A DNA stretch of 64,000 bases, taken from contig NZ_JACIEB010000004.1 of the NCBI RefSeq assembly GCF_014196635.1, positions 1 through 64,000 on the forward strand, read 5' to 3'. Below the pieces are notes generated by a model. It saw only the letters and a list, made by a program, of their open reading frames with translations. It was not told where the DNA came from and searched no databases. Every line of letters begins with the position of its first letter. Position 1 is the stretch's first letter. Shown one piece after another: positions 58,595 through 64,000 of the stretch. The stretch comes from Sphingobium fontiphilum. GTDB taxonomy: Bacteria; Pseudomonadota; Alphaproteobacteria; Sphingomonadales; Sphingomonadaceae. The translations under genes and the position numbers were made by a program.

Positions 58595-58915
58595 GGCAAA
58601 GGGTCGGAGGAAAATTGCAAAGTTGGGCATGCCCAGCATGACCTGGTCGATCATGATCGACCGGCGGGCGATCTTGAACCCGTCCGCCGTCACGCGCGGC
58701 CGGTCGTTGCGTTGGGCCGAAAGCTGCTTGTAATCCTTGGCTTCGGCGCGGTTGCGCATCAGAAAAGGGATAGCTCGACACTTCATATTCGTCGGGCAGG
58801 TCCGTCTCCCGCACCGAAACGTTGGTCACGAACCGGCGCACATCGTCGCCCATTCCGTCGGATGATGGTGATCGAGCAGGCGTGCCACGCGGATCAGGAA
58901 GCCGGTAACGGCATT
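58595..58915 (-). pseudogene. Remnant of a ring-hydroxylating dioxygenase beta subunit
   Basis: The last ~90 codons of an aromatic-ring dioxygenase small subunit (NTF2 fold) can be read in two frames. The pieces are 'DDVRRFVTNVSVRETDLPDE' and 'EVSSYPF', then after a shift near 58768 'LMRNRAEAKDYKQLSAQRND' and 'IMIDQVMLGMPNFAIFL'. The N-terminal half and normal stop are gone. No matching alpha subunit is present; the two Rieske genes in the window are of the alpha-only type. The next 222 bases (58916-59137) hold nothing recognisable. Confidence 0.65.
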
Positions 58916-59137
58916 GGGGACGGGCGAACCCTACGACACTTCGGCGCGGCGCTGGCCTGCGCGCTGGCGCATGGCCAAGGGGAGCCAGCCCGCCGAACAG
59001 ATAGCCCGCGGGCGCGTCGCGCTGCGGCCAGCGGGTTTCTGCCGCGCTGACCGCAATATGGCCGGACCGGCCCTTGCGTGATCGTGTCGAAATGCCGGCG
59101 CCAAGCATGGGCTTATCGCAGCGGCGGGGGTGGAGCG

Positions 59138-59398
59138 TTACCCGCCCAGGATGTAGAACACCCCCAGCAACGCCGCGCCAAGCACAACGAGCCATGCACC
59201 GAACAAAGCCCGCAACACCAGCGGGGCGCTGCGGATTTCCATGAACTCGCTGCCCACGATCCACGCTTTGAGCAGCCCGATGACGATGACTATCGCCCCT
59301 GCCGCCTTCGACCCGAACAATGACGATTCGAACGAAAGCACACTGACAACGACCAGCACCAGCCAGAAAACGGTCAGCCGTTTGGATATCCAGGTCAT
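59138..59398 (-). CDS. Small membrane protein, cytochrome c oxidase subunit IV/NorF-like
   Basis: An 86-residue protein with three hydrophobic segments (about residues 8-25, 32-52, 62-84) in the pattern of prokaryotic COX4/NorF proteins. Its ATG at 59398 overlaps the stop of the subunit III-like gene (ATGA). Such proteins help assemble heme-copper oxidases or nitric oxide reductases. No catalytic subunit I is in the window, so its partner is unknown. Confidence 0.75.
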   Translation of the reverse strand: MTWISKRLTVFWLVLVVVSVLSFESSLFGSKAAGAIVIVIGLLKAWIVGSEFMEIRSAPLVLRALFGAWLVVLGAALLGVFYILGG

Positions 59399-59997
59399 AC
59401 CGCTGCTCCATGCCGCAACAGGTAAAGCAGGGCGAACAGCATCACCCACAAGAGGTCAACGAGGTGCCAGAACACCGCGCTGCCTTCCAGCACCGCGAAA
59501 GGTCCGGTCCACGCCCCGCTGCTGTCGCACTGCCATGCCAGCCAGGTCAGCACGCCAAGCCCGATCAGGACGTGGAGCAGGTGAATCCCGGTGTACATGA
59601 AGTAGAAGGTGAAGAAGCTGCTGCTGTTGAGCGTATCGCCATGGCCGATATGCCCACCCCACTCCACCACCTTGACGCCGACGAAAGCCGTCCCCAGCGC
59701 AAGCGCCGCAAGGATCAGCCGCCGCGCCCGCGGCGAGCCGCGCCGCGCCGCGTTCACCGCGTGCGCGATGAACCACGAACTTGTCAGCAGCAGGATCGTG
59801 TTCGCCAGCCCCAGACCACGGCTCAGCTTTTGCTGTGACAGACCCATTGCGTCGGGATCTCCGACAAGGCTGACCGCATAAGTCACGAACAGCACCCCGA
59901 AGACCAGCAGATCGCCGAAAATGAGAACCCAAAGGCCAGGCTCTCCGGGGACATGCCCCCGGAGAGCCGTTTCGTTTCCGTCCGTCGCAGGGTTCAC
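59395..59997 (-). CDS. Heme-copper oxidase subunit III family protein, NorE-like
   Basis: A 200-residue, five-segment membrane protein: 'GLWVLIFGDLLVFGVLFVTY' at residues ~20-40, 'KVVEWGGHIGHGDTLNSSSF', 'TFYFMYTGIHLLHVLIGL' and 'AVFWHLVDLLWVMLFALLYL' at the end, the standard COX3/NorE hallmarks. The GTG start overlaps the stop of the preceding membrane-protein gene (GTGA) and its own stop overlaps the next start. The three genes are therefore translationally coupled. It probably supports an oxidase encoded elsewhere. Confidence 0.87.
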   Translation of the reverse strand: MNPATDGNETALRGHVPGEPGLWVLIFGDLLVFGVLFVTYAVSLVGDPDAMGLSQQKLSRGLGLANTILLLTSSWFIAHAVNAARRGSPRARRLILAALALGTAFVGVKVVEWGGHIGHGDTLNSSSFFTFYFMYTGIHLLHVLIGLGVLTWLAWQCDSSGAWTGPFAVLEGSAVFWHLVDLLWVMLFALLYLLRHGAAV

Positions 59998-60695
59998 TGC
60001 TGATCGTCCGCCAGTGCATTGCGCTTGATTGCCGCCAGCAGGGTGAACTGCGTCGCCGTGATCCACACGCCAAAGACGATGGCGGGAATCCAGAAGGCAG
60101 CGATGCCGTTCCACGCGAACGGCCCGATCTTGAACAGGCCGACCACCGCGCCGGGGGCGCTCAGAATGCCAACCCAGATGTTGAGATACCCGTACCAGCG
60201 GGGGAGGATGGGCCGCGCGCGACGGTCCTGCAGGATCACCGCGCCGGTGGCGAGATATTGCGTCGTGCCGGGAATGGCCGGGATAACGAGCAGGAACATG
60301 CCGAGATCGCTCCACGTCCGCACCATCTCAAGCGATGCGTCGGGACGGAATGCCGCCATGGTGAACGCCAGCCCGCACAGGAATACGGTAAACTGGCCGA
60401 ACGTGAAGACCAGCGCCGTTACCGTCGTCCAGATCGGCACTTCGCCCTCGATCTTCTTCAGGAACAGCACGATGACGGTGATGAATGGCCAGACGATCGA
60501 CGCCGCCGTCATCAGCAGGATGCCTCCGACCAGAAAACCGGTACGGTTTTCCTGCACATGCGCCGCAACCTCTTCCACGCCCAGCATCGGGCTGTAGGGC
60601 GGGAAGATGTGCATCAACGGCCACATCGCGATGAAGAACAACGTACCCATCAAGGGTCCGGCAAAAACGCCCAGTCTCAGTGCACCCTGTTTCAT
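59994..60695 (-). CDS. Hypothetical polytopic membrane protein
   Basis: A 233-residue protein with about six hydrophobic segments. The first ('LGVFAGPLMGTLFFIAMWPL') and the second ('FLVGGILLMTAASIVWPFIT') are separated by an acidic loop with 'VEEVAAHVQENRTG'. The start at 60695 follows GGGAGGTGG. No Cys or His cluster suggests a cofactor. Coupled to NorE- and NorF-like genes, it may be part of an electron-transfer or uptake cassette. I do not recognise the family with confidence. Confidence 0.72.
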   Translation of the reverse strand: MKQGALRLGVFAGPLMGTLFFIAMWPLMHIFPPYSPMLGVEEVAAHVQENRTGFLVGGILLMTAASIVWPFITVIVLFLKKIEGEVPIWTTVTALVFTFGQFTVFLCGLAFTMAAFRPDASLEMVRTWSDLGMFLLVIPAIPGTTQYLATGAVILQDRRARPILPRWYGYLNIWVGILSAPGAVVGLFKIGPFAWNGIAAFWIPAIVFGVWITATQFTLLAAIKRNALADDQQ

Positions 60696-60854
60696 TATCC
60701 ACCTCCCACATTGCGGATGTTCGGCAGGGTGTGCCCGAACAGCGATGTGCACAAACATATCTGAAGACAGGGCCAGGCGGTTAATACCGCCTAAGCGTTT
60801 AGTCCCGACATGTGATGGTGCGGTTGGACGCCATCCCAGCGGAGGGAGTTATGG

Positions 60855-61416
60855 GCGAGGTTCTCCACGTTCAATCGCATGCGATTGAACGCCAAGACCA
60901 CGCAAGCCATTGTCAGCCAGGCCAGCCTCCCCGATTTCCGCCCAGCGCAGGAACCGATCACGGTCGGCGATAGGCACGCCCAGCAGTTCAGCGAAGATCT
61001 GAGCCGGGAGCGGACGCGTGAACATCTTCTGGGGGAGAAAGGTTCGGCTCCCGCTCGCGACGATTGCATCGATCAGGTCATCGGCCACCTGCTGAATCCG
61101 CGCTGCGCGTTCGTTCACGCGCGCCGCCGAGAAGGCCTTGCCGATCAGCTTGCGATGCAGGGTATGACGCGGTGGATCAACGAAGCTGAGCACCTGCTCC
61201 TCTTCCGGTTCGGCGCCTCGCGGAATGACGCCTGGACTGTTCAGGAAAAGCTGATGGTTGCGCGAAACCTCGCGTACCAGAAGATAGGTGGACGCCTGAT
61301 AACATTTCAAAGTCGTCCTTTTCCCTGAAGTGCGCGACCGGACTTTGCGCGCGATCCTGCGCCATTTTTGCCCAGAGCGCAGGATCGCTGTCGATGAATG
61401 CACTTTTGGCCGGCAT
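60855..61416 (-). pseudogene. Truncated, frameshifted cytochrome P450
   Basis: An intact start with a good ribosome site (GGAGAGGG, ATG at 61416) leads into a P450 N-terminus ('DPALWAKMAQDRAQSPVAHF'). The frame shifts near 61288 and continues as 'YLLVREVSRNHQLFLNSPGV', 'LSFVDPPRHTLHRKLIGKAF' and 'PLPAQIFAELLGVPIADRDR'. Homology stops near 60900, before the I-helix, ExxR and heme cysteine. The unrelated last ~20 codons mark a deletion or insertion boundary. It lies 71 bases after the ALDH gene, its former operon partner. Confidence 0.8.
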
Positions 61417-61487
61417 GTTTCCCTCTCCTATACGAAGCCCGGGTCGTCGTTGCGCCGCAGGTCGTTATGGTCGGGAGAACTGTGCGA

Positions 61488-62954
61488 TCAGGTCGATGGC
61501 ATGGCGATCCCGACGGTTTTGACCCGCAGGAATTCCGCCAGTCCCTCCTTGCCGCCCTCGCGCCCGTAACCGCTGACGCCCAGCCCGCCAAAGGGACGCT
61601 GCGGCTGGATATTCTGCGATCCGTTGACGAGGACCACGCCGCTACGCAATTCTTCCGACAGGCGCAGCGCACGCCCCAGATCACGCGTCTGGATATAAGC
61701 GGACAAGCCGTAATCGGTGCTGTTGGCGATGCGGATCGCCTCCGCCTCGTCCTTGAAGCGCGTGATGGCGAGCACCGGCCCGAACACCTCTTCCTGTGCG
61801 AGGTGGGAGTCAGGGTCAACATCGGTAAACACGGTGGGCTCGACGAAATAGCCCGATGCCAGCGCCCCGCCGATGCGATTGCCCCCGGCGACCAGCTTGC
61901 CCGCACCGTCGGACTTCGCCCGATCGATCGTGGCGAGGATGCGATGCAGCGCTGCTTCGTTCACCACCGGGCCGGACGTCGTTTCCGGAGCGAAGGGATC
62001 GCCGACCTTGATCTGCGCGACGCGCGCCAGGGTGCGTTCGACCACTTCGTCGTAAATGTCCTGATGCACCAGCATGCGGGTCGGAAAAGCGCAGCCCTGG
62101 CCGCTCATCATGCCGATCGACCCGTCCACGCCAAAGGCGCAGGCCGGATCGAGATCGGCGTCGGGAAAGATGAGATTGGCCGACTTGCCGCCCAGTTCCA
62201 GCACGGCGGGCTTGATCTGCTCAGCGCAGGCCGCAAGAATCTTGCGCGCCGTCACTGGCCCGCCGGTAAAGCTCACCTTCTCGACCAGCTTGTGGCGCAC
62301 CAGCGCCTCGCCGGCGGCGACCGAGCCGGGCACCATGTTGATGACGCCTGCGGGGATGCCCGCTTCGGCTGCAAGTTGCATGAACAATTCGCCCGAATAG
62401 GGCGTCATTTCCGACGGCTTCACCACCACGGTGTTGCCCGCCGCGATCGCCGGAGCGACTTTCATGCCCAGCGAGATCAGCGGACCGTTCCATGTGATGA
62501 TGAGACCGATGACGCCATAGGGTTCCGCCAGCGTGTAGCCCAGCTCGCCGCGCCCCATGACGGTCCCGTTGACCTGGCCCTCGATCCGGTCCGCCCAGCC
62601 GGCATAATATTCGATCCAGTTGGCGGCTATCGAAGCGCCGAAAATCGCGAACAGCGCGGGCGTGCCATTGTCGAGCGCGCCCAGCCGGCCAAACTCTTGC
62701 GCGTTGGCGCGAACCAGATCGGCAAGGCGGCGCAGCATACGCGCCCGTTCCTGCGGGTCGGACCGCCGCCATGTCGTGAAGGCAGTGGCGGCCGCCGCGA
62801 CGGCCTCGTCTGTTTCTTCCGCGCCCGCGAGCGGCACCGTGCCGGTGGTGGATGCATCGGCAGGATAGATATGGTGATGCGTTCCGCCCGAGCCGGTGGT
62901 GCGCTTCTCGTCGCCGATATGCAGGTGGACGGTAGGGACCGAGCGATCGTTCAT
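61488..62954 (-). CDS. NAD(P)-dependent aldehyde dehydrogenase
   Basis: A 488-residue ALDH: 'WNGPLISLGMKVAPAIAAGN', 'SFTGGPVTARKIL', 'LELGGKSANLIFPDADLD', and the active site 'SGQGCAFPTR' with the catalytic Cys in a G-Q-G-C context. The C-terminal 'GGLGVSGYGREGGKEGL' is typical. The ATG at 62954 follows GAGAG. It is not closely similar to the ALDH at 6789. It lies between the membrane PQQ dehydrogenase and the broken P450 on one strand, suggesting an alcohol-aldehyde-acid oxidation operon. Confidence 0.92.
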   Translation of the reverse strand: MNDRSVPTVHLHIGDEKRTTGSGGTHHHIYPADASTTGTVPLAGAEETDEAVAAAATAFTTWRRSDPQERARMLRRLADLVRANAQEFGRLGALDNGTPALFAIFGASIAANWIEYYAGWADRIEGQVNGTVMGRGELGYTLAEPYGVIGLIITWNGPLISLGMKVAPAIAAGNTVVVKPSEMTPYSGELFMQLAAEAGIPAGVINMVPGSVAAGEALVRHKLVEKVSFTGGPVTARKILAACAEQIKPAVLELGGKSANLIFPDADLDPACAFGVDGSIGMMSGQGCAFPTRMLVHQDIYDEVVERTLARVAQIKVGDPFAPETTSGPVVNEAALHRILATIDRAKSDGAGKLVAGGNRIGGALASGYFVEPTVFTDVDPDSHLAQEEVFGPVLAITRFKDEAEAIRIANSTDYGLSAYIQTRDLGRALRLSEELRSGVVLVNGSQNIQPQRPFGGLGVSGYGREGGKEGLAEFLRVKTVGIAMPST

Positions 62955-63001
62955 CGAATTAACTCTCATTGCAGCACGCACGGCAGGCGTCGGTGGATGG
63001 A

Positions 63002-64000
63002 TCAGCGCTTCTCCTTGGGAAGCGCATAGGCATAGATGGCGTCGCCAGGCTTCGTGCCGAGGAAGGCGTGTCCGCCCGACGCCGTCACGACGAACTGACG
63101 CCCGCTCGCTTGCGACATATAGGTGATGGGGGTTGCCTGACCCGCCTGGGGCAAGCGACCGCGCCACAGAACCTTGCCTGTCGCGGTGTCGATGGCGCGC
63201 AGATATTTGTCCTGTGTCGCCGCGATGAAGATCAGGCCGCCCCGGGTGACGACCGATCCGCCCAGATTGGGCGTGCCGATCCTGAAAGGCAGCAAGGACG
63301 GCAGACCGAGCGGGCCGCTGTCGCGCGCGGTGCCCAGCGGATGCGACCACAGCAGCTTGCCGCTGTTAAGGTCGACGGCGCTGAGCCGTCCCCATGGCGG
63401 CGCCTGGCAGGGCGCGAACAGGGGAGACAGGAAGGGCAGGGAACGGACGGCAAAGGGCGTTCCCATCTGCGGCTGGATCATCTGTCCTTCAGGCTTGGGG
63501 GGGGCGCCCATGCCCATGGGTCGGACGCCCAGCCTGTCGGCCTCCTCGCGTTTCACCAATTGCACATAATTGCCGACATAATTGGTGTTGACGATCATCA
63601 GCCGCCGGTCGCGATCGATCGAAACCCCGCCCCAGTTCATGCCGCCCAGGAAACCGGGATAGGCGATGGTGGGCGAAAATCCCGGCGGAGTGAGCGTGCC
63701 TTCATAGCGCGCCTCGCGGAATTTTATGCGGCACCAGAGCTGGTCGAGGGGGGTGACGCCCCACATGTCCCGTTCCTCGACAGTCAGGCCGCGGAAAGAT
63801 GGCATGGCATCCGAAAAAGGTTGGGTCGGCGAGGCCCGTTCACCCGGCGCCATGCCCCCTTGCGGCACGGGATGTTCGGTCACAGGCTTGATCGGTCGGC
63901 CGGTTTCACGGTCGAGCACGAACAGTTCGCCCCGCTTTGTGGGCTGGATCAGCGCAGGACGCATGCCCTGCGCGGTGGGCAGGTCGATCAGCGTCGGCTG
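63002..64000 (-). CDS. Membrane-bound PQQ-dependent dehydrogenase, glucose/quinate family (partial)
   Basis: The C-terminal 332 residues of a GCD/QuiA-type quinoprotein; the gene continues past the window edge, so the membrane anchor is not seen. The propeller shows 'KRGELFVLDRETGRPIKPV', 'VPQGGMAPGERASPTQPF' and 'GGVSIDRDRRLMIVN', and near the end 'GGSVVTRGGLIFIAATQDKY'. These are hallmarks of the membrane glucose/quinate/shikimate dehydrogenases. It oxidises a polyol or alcohol on the periplasmic side and reduces ubiquinone. It is upstream of, and probably co-transcribed with, the ALDH gene. Confidence 0.9.
   Translation of the reverse strand, partial: QPTLIDLPTAQGMRPALIQPTKRGELFVLDRETGRPIKPVTEHPVPQGGMAPGERASPTQPFSDAMPSFRGLTVEERDMWGVTPLDQLWCRIKFREARYEGTLTPPGFSPTIAYPGFLGGMNWGGVSIDRDRRLMIVNTNYVGNYVQLVKREEADRLGVRPMGMGAPPKPEGQMIQPQMGTPFAVRSLPFLSPLFAPCQAPPWGRLSAVDLNSGKLLWSHPLGTARDSGPLGLPSLLPFRIGTPNLGGSVVTRGGLIFIAATQDKYLRAIDTATGKVLWRGRLPQAGQATPITYMSQASGRQFVVTASGGHAFLGTKPGDAIYAYALPKEKR

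Noticed and set aside
60791-61069. Possible transposase C-terminus near the broken P450
   Set aside because: A short stretch looked vaguely like the end of a transposase, but there is no DDE/RNase-H motif, terminal inverted repeat or target duplication.
1-64000. tRNA or rRNA genes, CRISPR arrays, phage genes, intact insertion sequences, riboswitches
   Set aside because: None was seen on reading both strands. A tRNAscan-SE, CRISPR finder and Infernal run would be needed to exclude small cases formally.

Overview
The window looks like a chromosomal or megaplasmid catabolic island from a high-GC alphaproteobacterium, most likely a sphingomonad such as Novosphingobium. The grounds are the base composition, the CYP101-like P450s, the abundance of short-chain dehydrogenases (SDRs) and Rieske oxygenases, and a TonB-receptor remnant. 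This placement rests on protein style only; there is no rRNA or other phylogenetic marker. I saw no tRNA, CRISPR array, phage or intact transposase.

Layout. (1) 1-5.3 kb: end of a flavin monooxygenase, SDR, GntR regulator, VOC (vicinal oxygen chelate) protein, a chimeric astD/SDR pseudogene, and an SDR plus NTF2-fold pair. (2) 5.4-11.3 kb: plus-strand operon Rieske oxygenase, aldehyde dehydrogenase, P450, SDR, two-domain VOC, converging on a GPH-type symporter. (3) 13-17.4 kb: large LuxR/MalT-type regulator, VOC protein, second Rieske oxygenase. (4) 17.7-22.4 kb: overlapping glcDEF-like operon with a GlcG-like protein and a small monooxygenase. (5) 22.5-33.8 kb: zinc alcohol dehydrogenase and TetR, tyrosine phosphatase, SDR, CYP101-like P450, two MFS transporters, a 3-hydroxyisobutyrate-dehydrogenase-like enzyme, a PRISE-type enone reductase and an HsaA-like flavin monooxygenase. 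(6) 34-46.3 kb: 6-oxocamphor-hydrolase-like enzyme, TetR, heme-PQQ dehydrogenase, VOC, ferredoxin, EthD, nitroreductase, FAH hydrolase, SDR, acyl-CoA/acid ligase and a quinone-oxidoreductase-like MDR. (7) 47-56.5 kb: metallo-beta-lactamase-fold alkylsulfatase-like enzyme, sulfotransferase, SDR, epoxide hydrolase, extradiol-type dioxygenase, alpha/beta hydrolase, then divergent HxlR and a second CYP101-like P450 operon. (8) 56.5-64 kb: remnants of a TonB receptor, a ring-hydroxylating dioxygenase beta subunit and a P450, together with an intact P450, a small oxidase-subunit cassette, an aldehyde dehydrogenase and a membrane PQQ dehydrogenase cut by the window edge.

How it may work together (inference). 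P450s fed by the adrenodoxin-type ferredoxin, and Rieske enzymes, would hydroxylate an alicyclic or terpenoid substrate. SDR, ADH and PQQ enzymes would oxidise the alcohols to ketones. The OCH-like hydrolase, whose four catalytic residues are all present, could cleave a bicyclic beta-diketone. The PRISE reductase, ligase, hydrolases and VOC dioxygenase would act downstream. The true substrate cannot be read from sequence.

Two recurring non-coding signals stand out. One is a dyad related to CCTR-N4-YAGG (core CCTATCGG or CCTGCCGA), found upstream of many genes here on both strands. The other is ATGCATGAAA, which twice forms the full palindrome TTTCATGCATGAAA. Together with seven decayed genes, they suggest a regulon-like accessory region that has been reshuffled by recombination.
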